From NCBI GenBank assembly GCA_022393335.1, contig JAJEKB010001368.1:506571-570570 (forward strand): DNA of 64,000 bases, in the 5' to 3' direction. Origin of the DNA: Macrotrachela quadricornifera (taxonomy: Eukaryota; Rotifera; Eurotatoria; Philodinida; Philodinidae). Positions within the stretch are counted from its first letter, which is position 1. Every line of letters starts with the position of its first letter. Shown here in pieces: positions 34,172-45,915 of this stretch. The notes under the pieces are model-generated. The model was not told the origin of the DNA, searched no databases, and was given only the letters and a program-made list of their open reading frames with translations. The position numbers and the translations under genes were made by a program.

Positions 34172-35740
34172 CTAAAGCAACGATAGAAAAGAGTAAAAAT
34201 AAGCAGCGAATTTTTTGTACAAATACTAAATCGATGATGATCTATTGCTATTGATTGAAGAAAGACATTTGTAAATAAGCAATGATAGGGATTGAGTAGT
34301 TTGCCTTTTTTGTTTCTTACAGTAGTATTGATAACTTAAAGTCATGGTAAATAAATCGATTGAATGTCATGATCGATTAAATAACAGGTAAAAATATTAT
34401 TCTCTCTTTTTTATGAGTAATGTCTTGTGATCGAACAACTATATCGAGTTACCAAACATCTCAAAAAAATATGTTTGACAGAGAATAGTAATGTTTTTTT
34501 TTTATTTTGTAAGTATACGATTGCATTTTTGTATTACTACTGAAGATGTATGTACGAGCATTGATGAATGATTAGTGACAATAAATATTAGCAGTCGATT
34601 TGAGGATCAATTATTGCACGTTTCACGTGTTCATTGCTTTCTATCTTAGAAGCGATTGTAATTGAAAAAAATCTAGTTTGTCATGTATAATTTAATAAAG
34701 ATAACAAATGATTAGTATTCAAAATTGAGACATCACGTAGAAAAATGAAATCTCGATTAAACAATCACGACTGCCCGTACTTGACTGAACACTATAAAAG
34801 ATTTTTAACGTAGAATGTGCATCTTCTCGGAATAATAATGTATCAAATCATTTTCACTCCCATCAATCAATGAAGACATACGTGGGCCAATTGAATCTTA
34901 CAATCAGAGACATAAAGATCTTCCTTATTATCCATTCATAGTCTTCTAAGTTTTCATCATGGGATGTTCTACTGATGATTTTAGAGAGAATATAACTTTT
35001 TTTCGACATAGAAAATAATTCATTTTTTTGGATTTTTATGGTATCAAGATCAGCTTAAAATCATTTGTTCTATATAATCGACAAATAACTTCAGTACTTG
35101 CGACCAATAAATGATACGTTTACGTATTTCTAACTGAGCAATTTTTTTGAATTGACTATCAAAGCATTGTTCTTTATTGAAAAACTTCATTTTGAGAAAA
35201 TCGTTGTGAGTTTAGTTCTCTTTGAGAACGAGAATAAAAAGTACTAAATAAATGGTATACTCTCATAGAAAAGCGAATTAAAAAGAGAACAGTCGAGAAA
35301 TACTATATAATAGAAGCTAGTATGATAATCTGTACTAAGAACATTTCCATCATATAATAGTATATATTGTTATTTCTCATTTCAATAAATGAATTTTCTA
35401 CATAATTTCAAAGCAGATATAATATATAAATATAAATTATAACTTGTAATAAATGTCTAATATTCTTCAAATGACAATATTTTTCATTCCATATAAAATG
35501 ACTAATGTATATAAGTTCAATTGCAATTAGATACATCATTATAATCGAAAGATTTAAAATTCTAATCAAGAAAATTTTCATTCTTTGTAAACTTCATTGT
35601 AGCAAAGAAAAATTCTTTTAGTCTATATTTTCAAATTTGATATATCGAATCGTAGAGAAAACAAAAAATAGGCGAATAATCATTGTCATATTTAGAAAAG
35701 AAAATCAATTGAAATATAATAGAAAAAAAAAATTATTTAT
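34172..35740. other. Intergenic between the M28 peptidase and GH35 genes
   Basis: No coding or repeat structure that I can support in 1.5 kb of A+T-rich DNA. It would hold the promoter of the peptidase (right of 34171) and the 3' end of the GH35 transcript, whose AATAAA overlaps its stop codon. Confidence 0.4.
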
Positions 35741-38386
35741 TTATGAGTTTGTAACAATACGTTGTACTAGACCAACTGATCCAGGTGATGGTGCACCTAA
35801 ATCATCAAATATTGTAATTAAATTATTTTTTGATTTAAGCCAATCCGATGGTATATGATAATAACGTTGAGTTGGTTTTAAACAATTAGTTTGAGCATGT
35901 TGACAGCAACATGGTGAATTATTTAAACAAATTCCTTGAATTAACCAATAAAGACCAAGATCATTTCCATTTATAAATGCATGACCTCGATTAAGACCTT
36001 GTGTATCAAGTAAAATTGGATTAGCATTTGTATCATCTCGTATAAGATGATCTAAATCAAATCGTGCTTGAAACCATGTTATTGGTTTATTAATACCTTT
36101 TGTCCATTGACTATCCCAAGTTACTTTTGATGAACCTTGTTCAGTATAAATTTGAAGATATTCACCAATTAAACCTTTTTGATGATTCCAATAATTTGCT
36201 TCTATTTGATTATCAATTAATAATTCTCCATCAAGCCATATATTACCATCAATACCTTTTTGATCAAAAGAATTTTCATATACACCACTAAAAAGTCCAA
36301 ATGATATTGAAAGAATTTCAAATAAATATTGTTGATTTTTATTGAAATGTGAAAGATCAACTGCAATATAACCTTCTGCACTACCAACTTGATGATTATG
36401 ATCATCAAATTCTCCTAAATATTGTCCATTTAAAAAGAAAAGTAAACCATTAGCTATACGTGTTTGAACTCTTATTATTGTATTTGCTGATGCTCGTTTT
36501 AATGTTATATTACGACGATACCACATATAAATTGTTTCATCATTAGTAATATTTAATTGTCCAATAGGTTTTGGAGAAGTAATAACTGGTAAAAATGATT
36601 TTATTGATGATTCTGACCATGTTTGCCAATTTAATGGACCAATAACAATAGGAATTATTTCAGTATTATCACTTTTAATATCATTATGATCAGCACTATA
36701 CCATAATAAAGACATATTATCATCATATATTCGAATTGAATGTTCATCCATTGTAATATTTTGATTACGAAAAAGTACAAAGAGTGGTGTAGTAGCTTGA
36801 CTAATAACAAAATGAATTGAAGGTAAATATGAATAAACAAATTGTGATGTACCATTTAACCATGTTTGTCCATTCCAATAAGGTATTGTAGTACGAATAG
36901 ATTCTTGACTTAATATAACTTCAGCATGATTAGCAATGATATGTTGTAGACGACTTAAATGAGTATATTTAGGTTCATTTGGTGTACCATCAGCATGAAG
37001 ACATACATCATCAGCATATAATGTTGTTACACCTGCAGCTGCAACTATTCCATAATTATTTCCCCCATGCCACATATAATAAGCATGATAAGAACCACCT
37101 GCAGCATACCATTCAGCAACTGAATAACCAACATCAGATGCTTTACGAATAGATATTGGTTCACCCCAATTTTGAAACCATCCTTCATTTTCAGTAAATA
37201 ACATTGGTTTATCTGCTAATTCAACAATTGAAACATGCAATTCATGTAATTGTTTAGATGATGGTTGGATTGATCAACATCTTCGNNNNNNNNNNNNNNN
37301 NNNNNNNNNNNNNNNNNNNNNNNNNNNNNNNNNNNNNNNNNNNNNNNNNNNNNNNNNNNNNNNNNNNNNNNNNNNNNNNNNNNNNNNNNNNNNNNNNNNN
37401 NNNNNNNNNNNNNNNNNNNNNNNNNNNNNNNNNNNNNNNNNNNNNNNNNNNNNNNNNNNNNNNNNNNNNNNNNNNNNNNNNNNNNNNNNNNNNNNNNNNN
37501 NNNNNNNNNNNNNNNNNNNNNNNNNNNNNNNNNNNNNNNNNNNNNNNNNNNNNNNNNNNNNNNNNNNNNNNNNNNNNNNNNNNNNNNNNNNNNNNNNNNN
37601 NNNNNNNNNNNNNNNNNNNNNNNNNNNNNNNNNNNNNNNNNNNNNNNNNNNNNNNNNNNNNNNNNNNNNNNNNNNNNNNNNNNNNGATGGTTGGATTGAT
37701 CAACATCTTCGACAATATCCAGATAAACCAATACACATAATCCATGGAATTTCTGTTGATGAAAGTTCATTCGTTACTAAACTACCACACCAATCAACAT
37801 ATGCATGATCACCACCTGCATATTCATTTTCAATTTGTGCTATAATAATTGGTCCACCATTCTTAGCAAGATATGGTGTTACATAATCAATAATTGTTAA
37901 AATAAATTGACGCATTAAACGTTTCCATTCTTCATTACTTGAACGAAATGAAATATTAGGTATTTGATTAAGCCATACTGGTAATCCACCATAAGTCCAT
38001 TCACCAGATATATAAGGACCAATACGTAAATTAACAAATAGACCAGCATTTGCAGCTTCTTGAAGAAAACCACTTAAATTAGCACGACCACTAAAATCTA
38101 ATATACCTTGTTGTTTTTCATGAAAATTCCAAAATACATATGTTTGAACTGTATTTAAACCCTGATTTTTAGCCATTTTCATTATATATGGCCACATAGC
38201 TGGTGTCGAACGAGGATAATGTATAGCACCAGATATAAGCATTGTTCGTACATCATTAATTGTAATTGCTCGATGATCATAACCAACCTTATATGGTGTA
38301 CCTCTAACATCATCATAAGTAATCGGATTTGTTACTACATAAGTTAAGAAACCAATGCAAATGTATACTACCGGTAATAGTCGCAT
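35741..38386 (-). CDS. Secreted GH35 beta-galactosidase, broken by an assembly gap
   Basis: The N-terminal part (ATG at 38386) has a signal peptide (1-20) and the GH35 TIM-barrel: ISGAIHYPRS, QTYVFWNFHE, GPYISGEW and QIENEY (185-189, with the acid/base Glu). The C-terminal part has LFTENEGWFQNWGE with the nucleophile Glu, then jelly-roll domains (galactose-binding type, NGQYLGEF, FINGNDLGLYW). The two parts meet at a run of 400 N inside 37216-37719, where the frame breaks. If that short segment is read in the opposite direction and the duplicated 26 bp is counted once, the frame is continuous and the total is 2220 nt, about 739 residues, normal for plant-type GH35. The enzyme removes terminal beta-galactose from glycans outside the cell or in lysosomes. 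Confidence 0.85.
37286..37685. other. 400 N assembly gap with duplicated 26 bp flanks
   Basis: The 26 bases before the gap (37260-37285) are identical to the 26 bases after it (37686-37711), in the same orientation. The gap is exactly 400 N, which suggests a scaffolder placeholder. The surrounding segment 37216-37719 sits between the inverted pair GGTTTATCTG (37206-37215) and CAGATAAACC (37720-37729). Confidence 0.9.
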
Positions 38387-40079
38387 TACTATCTTCGAAG
38401 ATATTTTTAAAAATTGCTTACAATATAAGAAAGATGATAAATATTATGTTTATCTTCTTTACCTTTTTTTTTCTGTTGTTAGTATAAATATGATAAACAT
38501 TCTTAATATGTAACGAACTGACTGCCTACGTGTTATGGAAATAGCAAAAGCCTAGATGAGAACTGTAAATATAAGAGAAGTGGTCGACTAAATGATAAGA
38601 TATATAACATAAAAAACAAGAAATTAATCTTTTTCATGTACACCGAAGACTTTTACACATTTTTTCATCAATCTTCATTAGATGAAATATTTCATTAATA
38701 CAATCTTCCTGTATATTGCCTCAATGAAAATAATCTGTAATTACACAATAAAATTTCATAGATCGAAATAGAAGTAGAATAGCTTGAGAAAGATGGCAGA
38801 TATCTTTTGTTGATATTGTATGGAAGTCTGTTTGATGAACATGAGATGTCAAAATTTATTGTTTTTTGATGTGTAAAAGAGAAAAAAGATAGAACAGTCC
38901 AAATAATAACAGAGAAAGACAAATAGACATGGATGAAGAAAAATGACAGTACATAAAATAAGTTGATTGTTTAATATATATGAATGAAAATACAAGCTTG
39001 AATGATTACTAAAACTAAGAGTGAGGTATGTGAAGAAGCGTTCTTTATAGTGAAGGTTATGAGTCAAGTATTCGTTGATATCAACTAGAATTTGATGTAT
39101 ATACAGATTGCTTGATGATGAACAATCTTAACCATTTATCTATAAATATAGTTATTTATTTTAATTGGAGATGAATTATTTTATTCCTTTTAAATTTTCA
39201 GCAGATTATTTGTACAAAAAAATGGACCTATCTCATAAGATCTCTGAACCACATCGAAACATGTTATACTAGTTCCTTCTAAATTCTTCAAAATCCTTTG
39301 TTGATATGGATTACGATTCTAATTTTTCTTATCTCTTTCACAAGTACGATAGGATTCCGTTACTAATTAATTATAAATGACAAACCTGATATGATTATAT
39401 TCATAAGCGCGCTGGTATCGTCGTATATATTATAATTATTTGCAAAATATTACCCAAATATTATTGTTCAAAGTTGTTTATTTAATTGTAGACAAAAAAA
39501 ACAACATTTAAATTTGATGAATTTAATAAATTTTCACCACATACATATAATCATTGTCGTAACATTACACTATGAACTATTAACTATTTGGAAGACTGAT
39601 ACAACCAAATGAGAAAACATGTTAATTCTCTCTATGACTACATTGCGATTGTTTTACTGCGAAAAGAACAATCATTAGCCTCAATCGCAAGAATACATGA
39701 TAAGCTGCATGTTTCAACTCCAAAATGCCGAGAAAACAATGTCATAGCAGATGAATGTTATGATGAAAATCGAATCGATATTCCAACATTCTTAAAAACT
39801 GCTGGATTGAGATATTTCAAAGTTCATCAAAAAGTTAAACAACTATCTATTGTTATTTTTTTTGTTACTTATTCACTATTTTAATGACCTCTATAAAATG
39901 ATCAACAGTAACGCTTTAATAATAATTATGCATTCAGATGCTAAATAAACGAATAGTTTTTGAAAAAAATAAGATCTTAATTAGACTTTTATCATCTTTT
40001 TATTCGAATTTACAATAGTGTGAGAAATTTACATTTATCTTTTTTTTTTAAATTAAATCTTAGCATATAGAGAAAAACT
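38387..40079. other. Intergenic between GH35 and GPCR copy 2
   Basis: No supported gene. A 91-codon frame at 39609-39884 has a plausible start but no known domain, no signal and a hydrophobic end that looks like read-through of A+T-rich DNA. Confidence 0.4.
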
Positions 40080-41895
40080 AATACACAACTATGAATTCAG
40101 CCAAAAAATAACATATTTGGAAACATTACAAATCTTGTGTCATTGTACATATAAATATAATTTCAATTAATACGATAGATGAACATAATACCCGAGGGAT
40201 TAAAGAGATATTAGATTAATTTCTGTAATGCAATAGATGAGATATTCTAGAAAATACAAAGTCTTTTAGTTTGATGAATATAATATTGACAAATGACATT
40301 TTTACAAAGGTTTTTCTATTTAAATAATTAATTATTAACTCTCTTTGTTGTTCAATTTCTATCAACTAAAAATTGTGATAGATATATTTAGATTGTAAAC
40401 TCATTTTTCTACTATTTCTTAGTGATACTTGTTGACAATATTGATTTTGACTAAAAATCTTCTGTATTTTTCGTAGCAGCTTTATACAAAATGACATCTA
40501 AGTTAATTTATTTCTACTGTTTTACCTTCAAAATATATAAGCTTCTTACATATTTTCTATTTTTGGGAAAGAATATCCCATTTTTCAGTAGATAATGTCT
40601 CCTCTAAGGTTTAATTTAGAAAATGTCGAATATTCATGTCTGTATTGAGCTTATAAAGATAAAAGAAAGAGAAGAATATTTTACATTTATTTTGTTACTT
40701 ATCTATTGTAATAATGGTTGATCTAGAAGTTGGTATTCAATTAACAAGAATAATCATTCCAATGATTATTATTTTTGGTGTTTTGGGCAATTGTTTAAAT
40801 ATAATTATTCTTACTCGACGATCTTTATGTTTTCATGCTTGTTCAAGATATTTTTTAGTTATGGCTATCAATAATGTTTTATATTCAAGTATAACATTGA
40901 TTTATCATCTCTTAACAGATGGTTATCAAATAGATCCAAATCTTGGATCATTAATTCAATGTAAAATAGTTATTTATTTAACTAATTTTAGTTCATTTAT
41001 ATCTCCATATTTCATTGTTCTTGCTTCAATTGATCGTTGGTGTGCAAGTTCAATAAATGCTAAACAACGAAAATGGAGTAGTGCACATGTAGCTAATTGG
41101 ATTCTAGTTATAACCATCATTGCTATTGCTCTTTTCTTAATTCCTATTGCTATGTCTGCAGATCTACGCTTCGATGATGGTTATGGATGCAATATTCGAA
41201 TAACTAGTGCTTCATTGAATATTTATTTTTCTATTGATGTAATTGCCTTTTCTTGTATTGCTCCACTTCTCATGATTTTGTTTGGTTCATTAACTATTTA
41301 CAATACACATCGACAACGAGTTCTTCCAAATGCTCAGAATCGTCGTAGTGAAAGACAATTGGCTCGAATGCTTTTACTTCAAGTTGGTATTCATGTTCTA
41401 TTAACATTACCTCTATGTAGTTTATATTTAATGTCACTTATTTATCCATCTTTTCAAGTAGATTCAAGTTTTCGTCTTGCTATGACTATTCTTATTCTAC
41501 CATTTCATTTATCATATACAATTGGTTGTGCAATTTACATGGTTTCAGGTCGAATATATCGAAAAGAATTCATTCGATTGTATCACAAAATAATAATAAG
41601 ACGAGCTCGTAATGCCAATAATCGAGTTCATGCAACAGTGGTAGCACTTTCTACAGTGGAACATACATATTATTGATGTACATGAACAATTTAATTCTAT
41701 GTAGTCTCTTTTTCAAATCTAATAAGAGTGATTTTACATTAAATAAATAAAGAAGTGTCCATCATATTCTTATTAAAATAGAGTATACGATAATTTATAT
41801 ATAAATAATGAATGCTAATTGGAACTTTTGAAAACTACCAAAAATGGTTTAGCAACTTTTGGCAAAAACCAGACGAATATCAGTAGTGTCAGTGG
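40080..41895 (+). repeat. Segmental duplication, copy 2 (contains a GPCR)
   Basis: Direct-orientation counterpart of 16104-17955. The upstream flank lacks several short stretches present in copy 1 (for example near 40300). The sequence before 40080 and after about 41895 is unrelated to that around copy 1, and the neighbouring genes differ. Confidence 0.85.
40714..41676 (+). CDS. Orphan rhodopsin-like GPCR, copy 2
   Basis: Single exon, 320 residues, the same seven-helix architecture as the copy at 16769-17731. Only two residues differ (A124 here for V, H291 here for Y), and about five other base changes are silent. TM1 GN, C83/C159, DRW at 107-109 and GCAIY in place of NPxxY are all kept. Flanks have diverged more than the coding part, which suggests selection on the protein or gene conversion over the coding region. 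AATAAATAAAG follows about 65 bp after the stop. The ligand is unknown. Confidence 0.88.
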   Translation: MVDLEVGIQLTRIIIPMIIIFGVLGNCLNIIILTRRSLCFHACSRYFLVMAINNVLYSSITLIYHLLTDGYQIDPNLGSLIQCKIVIYLTNFSSFISPYFIVLASIDRWCASSINAKQRKWSSAHVANWILVITIIAIALFLIPIAMSADLRFDDGYGCNIRITSASLNIYFSIDVIAFSCIAPLLMILFGSLTIYNTHRQRVLPNAQNRRSERQLARMLLLQVGIHVLLTLPLCSLYLMSLIYPSFQVDSSFRLAMTILILPFHLSYTIGCAIYMVSGRIYRKEFIRLYHKIIIRRARNANNRVHATVVALSTVEHTYY

Positions 41896-42604
41896 ATTGA
41901 GTGTTCTCTGAAGTTTGTTGTTCGATCCAACAAAGTTTCATAATGAAATGACTCATAAGATAAATTATCAATTTTTTCCTCAACTATACCTGAAAATTCA
42001 AAAGAGGCCCATAAGAAAAATAGATCATTTTTGACTAAAAACTTATTTTTCATTATATTCATAATCGAGAAACATGTCTGATGACCTATATACTTTGAAT
42101 ATTTTCTACATCACAGTATTTTAATTTTTATGTTTGCGATTTCTTCAGATATGGAGAAATTGTTTTTTATCTAATAATGGAGATGTTTTTGTTGTCAGTT
42201 AAGGATATTAGACATAATCGGATTAAATGAAAACATTCATGTACGTGCAGTGAATGAGATGGTCTCAACTGTTTTCCAGTAGTTGGGAGATATCCACAAC
42301 AACTAAGTTCAAAATCATTCTTAAAAATTGAAATGAAAATAATGAAAGTGAACAAATTAAATAGCATTGAAATAATAATTAAGATCACGAAAAATACAGA
42401 AAAGATTTCAAGAGATTGAGTAACAATTTATACAGTATTAACTCCAAACTTATTTCTTTTTTTTCTTTTGTAATATATGATTAATAATAATGACAATTGA
42501 CGGACTGTCTATTGTAAAAGTGACGAAAAGGAGAAAGAGTCAGTATTCTTTCTTTCATTCTATATTTATCTCTGTTGTCACTATTTCTAAAAGATACTTT
42601 TTTC
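41896..42604. other. Intergenic, nothing recognised
   Basis: No supported coding frame. Frames at 42167-42388 (-) and 42490-42738 (+) have no domain; the second runs into a fold-back arm. Confidence 0.4.
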
Positions 42605-43325
42605 TTCCTTTATATATTTCTTCGATTATTTCTTTACAATATGGTAATTTAGTCCAATTTTTATATCACAGATACATGCTTGATTATTTAACTTATTCTG
42701 AAAGTTTCAGCCCTATCGATCGAGAATTAGTGGAGTAAACTAGTCATATGTCTTACGCATTCACATGCAACTGAAACCAAATTTTTATTTTTTATTGTTT
42801 TTTCAGTTGTTTGATCTTGCATTTGAAATTTCAGTTGATGGTTAGTTATGTCTTAGACCCGTCTTTACAAAGAAACATCTTTGATGATATTCATATATCA
42901 TATAATCAGTTATGGAAGCAAATCTCATCCAATAAATTAGAGTATTTTACGTTTTTTTCACGAATTTTAATTAAGAGGTGCGTATTCAGCGATGTAGTTA
43001 TTGGAGGGTGTATGGTCCGATAACTGATTATTATATGATATATGCATATCATCACAGATGTTTCGTTGTCAAGGCGAGACTAAGACATGACTACCTATCA
43101 ACTGAAATCTCAAATGCAAGATCAAACAATTGAGAAACCAATAAAAAATGAAAATTTGGTTTCAGTAGCTTGTGAACGCCTGAGACATTTTACTAGTTTT
43201 CTCCAACAATTCTTGTCCGATAGGGCTGAAACTTTCAGAATAAGTTAAATAATCAAGCATGTATCTGTAGTATGAAAATTGGACTGAATCACCATACTGT
43301 AAGGAAATAAGCAAAGAAATAAGGT
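42605..43325. mobile_element. Fold-back element (about 720 bp)
   Basis: The arm at about 42610-42917 is repeated in inverse at about 43015-43325. Long shared blocks include ATACATGCTTGATTATTTAA, TCTGAAAGTTTCAGCCCTAT and GTTTGATCTTGCATTTGA. The loop is about 95 bases. No coding content and no clear target duplication. Arms are roughly 85% alike by eye. Confidence 0.8.
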
Positions 43326-43327
43326 GT

Positions 43328-44170
43328 GTACATTATTTTGAGCAGGAGAATATAATCTACATGTAAAAAGTCTTTGCATAATATATCTATTTATTTTTCA
43401 TCCACTTTTCGGTTGCAGGAAAGAAACAAAAACAGCCAGTTAGAACCAGAGTTTGATATCATTTCTGAACACATATTCAGACTTTTTATATTAGTTAATT
43501 CATTAAGAGCACACATTTGATAAGAGGCAAAAACACCATTGATACAAAATTTTTCATGTAGTCCATTTTTGTATTCCGATTAAAATTGTCTCAATTCAAA
43601 TTATAAGAAAGTCTTCTTATACACTATTTTGTACAGCGTTCAATCTACTTCATTTCGTGCATATCAATATAAACTATTAGAATCTATGATATTTTAAATA
43701 TCGGAACTCACAAAAATCGACTAACTAGAAAAATGTCGTATCATGTAAGAAGTAGCATTTCGAAAATGTTTCTAGCTTTCAAATGTTTTGGGTGCTAGGT
43801 TATTACAGCTCGTGATTTTGCAGTGCATCAAATTCTGGTTCTAGTCGACCACTCTTGGTTCTCTTTAATTACATTTAGATGCCCCAAAAATAAGGAAATA
43901 TATTTCCCATAACCTTTTAAAATTAATGTTTTGTCCAGATGTCGTTTTCAGTTCCCATGAGAGATTTGCTCTTAACGAATCAACTGTAAGAGAAAATAAA
44001 AAATTTGAAAATTTATTTAGAAAGAGCATTAAATTCTGGTTTTAACTGGCTGTTTTTGTTTCTTTCCTGCAACAGATAAATGGATGAAAAACGAATAAAG
44101 ATGTTGTGCAAAGACTTTTTACACGTAGGCTATTACTATTTGCTAAAAGTAGCACAGCATAAGATGTTGT
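43328..44170. mobile_element. Second inverted-repeat element, adjoining the first
   Basis: The arm at about 43330-43480 (AAAAAGTCTTTGCATAAT, GCAGGAAAGAAACAAAAAC, GCCAGTTAGAACCAGA) is inverted at about 44025-44170. About 540 bases lie between. The outer parts of the arms are weakly conserved. It begins within a few bases of the end of the previous fold-back element, so the two may be one composite or two nested insertions. Confidence 0.72.
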
Positions 44171-44877
44171 TGTGCACAAACCACATTGCCCCATAAATCA
44201 ACTATATTACCTAAGAGTTGAGGAATTTCATTCGATTTCATGTATTACCTTATAGATAATGATATTGCACACTGTAATGCATAACTATGTATTTTGAAAT
44301 TTGAGAAATTTCCATTACTTTAGTGTACTACGTCAAAGAAATGGTGTTTGTGCATCCGAAGGTAAAACGATATGTTATGGAGAGAGTTGGTAGCGGATTA
44401 GCTGTGCATTTTAATCTTTAGTCTCTATGTCATTGTGCCGTCTGTGCGTTATATTAAATTAATTAAAATTGTTCGACTGTTAAAATATATAGTTTATTTT
44501 TCGGGTAATGAAGTCATTACTTCATAGCATAAAATATGTGATATGAAGATGAATTAACTTTAGTTAATTATTCTGTATAATATCTTGACGTTTAGCTCCC
44601 GATACTCAATGTAATGCTATTATGGTGATTATGAGTAACGATGTCTTACACATTTAGCACGATTCCCTTTAGTTATAAAATGCAAATTTTATGAAGCAGA
44701 TAAAAAAAAAGCGATGGTCATAATGTAATTTTTTCTTTCCATGTTACTCTTTGGAGTAATATATATTTAAAAAGATGTAATGTAAACACGCATCTCTTAT
44801 TGTGTTATCAGATTTTTTACATTCTCTTATAAATGTGCTTGCTATGTAATATGTGATATGTTAGTTTAAGAAATAAA
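44171..44877. other. Intergenic upstream of the SABATH pseudogene
   Basis: A+T-rich, no supported feature. Confidence 0.4.
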
Positions 44878-45915
44878 ATGGAAGCGAAATCAGGTGCAAT
44901 TCTTGGTATGGCTGGATGTTATAATTCGAATTCATTACCCTAATTAATAGCTATTGATACTTCTATTTCATTTATTCGTGAAGCAATAAATGTACTCGAT
45001 ATAAATTGTTTATCTTCTCTTTTAGTTATAGCTGATTATGGTTCATCTCAAGGTGCTAATTCAATGTATGCTATGAAAATGATAATTAAATATCTTCAAG
45101 AATAAAAAAAGTATATTGGAACACCTTTAGTTATTCATAATGATTTACCAACAAATAATTGGACATCATTATTTAATATTCTTTGTCAAGATAATTCCTA
45201 CGTTGGTTTAGCATGTGGTCGTTCATTTTATACTCAATGTCTTCCATCAAATTCAGTTACAATAGGATATTCATCAACTTCTATTCATTGGTTTTCTCGA
45301 AAACCATGTAATTTATCAAATCATTGTGCAGCAATATTTGGTCAAGGTGATGAACTTGAATTATTCAAAAATCAAGCTTATATTGATTATGATCAATTTT
45401 TGAAATATCGTTCTCGTGATTTACTTACAGGTGATGTTCTTATTCTTGTTAGTCTTTCTCTTAATAACGAAGGAAAACCGAGTTTCGGTAAATCAAAAGA
45501 TCTTTTATATAACTGTGCACAAAATCTTATGTTAACAAACGAAGAATTAATAAATTATACAATGCCAGAATATATTCGTTCATACAATGAATGTGTTAAT
45601 TATGATCTTTTTAAAAAACATTCATTTCAATGTATAAAATCGGATTTATGTATTATTCCACCAAAAGCTTATGAAAAATGGCAACAAAAACAAATAACGA
45701 TTGATCAAGCTGCACAAGATCATACTGGATTTGTACGTAGTTGGAGTGAATCAACCTTAAGACAAGCTCTTCAAATTAATGAAAAACGTACAAATGAGGA
45801 AATTGAACAATTATTAAATCAGTTTTGGTTAATGTACTTACAAGAAATCAAAGAAAATTTCCAAGAATATATAACAAATGACTATAGAACTTGTGTGTTA
45901 TTGAAGAAAATTTAA
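44878..45915 (+). pseudogene. SABATH-type carboxyl methyltransferase, disrupted by two stops
   Basis: The frame from ATG 44878 covers 346 codons, close to the 350-380 of SABATH enzymes (plant salicylate/jasmonate methyltransferase family). Recognisable blocks in order: MAGCYNSNS (the SYA.NS start), VIADYGSSQGANS (SAM-binding, normally ADLGCSSGPN), VIHNDLPTNNW (NDLP.NDF), GRSFYTQCLPSNS (GSFY..LFP), STSIHWFSRKP (SS.SLHWLS..P) and FLKYRSRDLLTGDVLIL (FL..R..E...G...VL). In-frame TAA codons occur at 44941-44943 and 45103-45105, the first where Gln is usual, so C-to-T changes are likely. The DLGCSSG Cys is lost. There is no intron. The family methylates small carboxylic acids. In an animal this points to gene transfer followed by decay. 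From 45106 the frame is still open to the end. Confidence 0.82.

Noticed and set aside
36100..36855. Small frames in both strands within the GH35 gene (36100-36291, 36217-36408, 36655-36855)
   Set aside because: Out-of-frame shadows of the GH35 coding sequence.
39609..39884. 91-codon frame upstream of GPCR copy 2
   Set aside because: No family, no signal or conserved motif, and the corresponding region near GPCR copy 1 has no counterpart.
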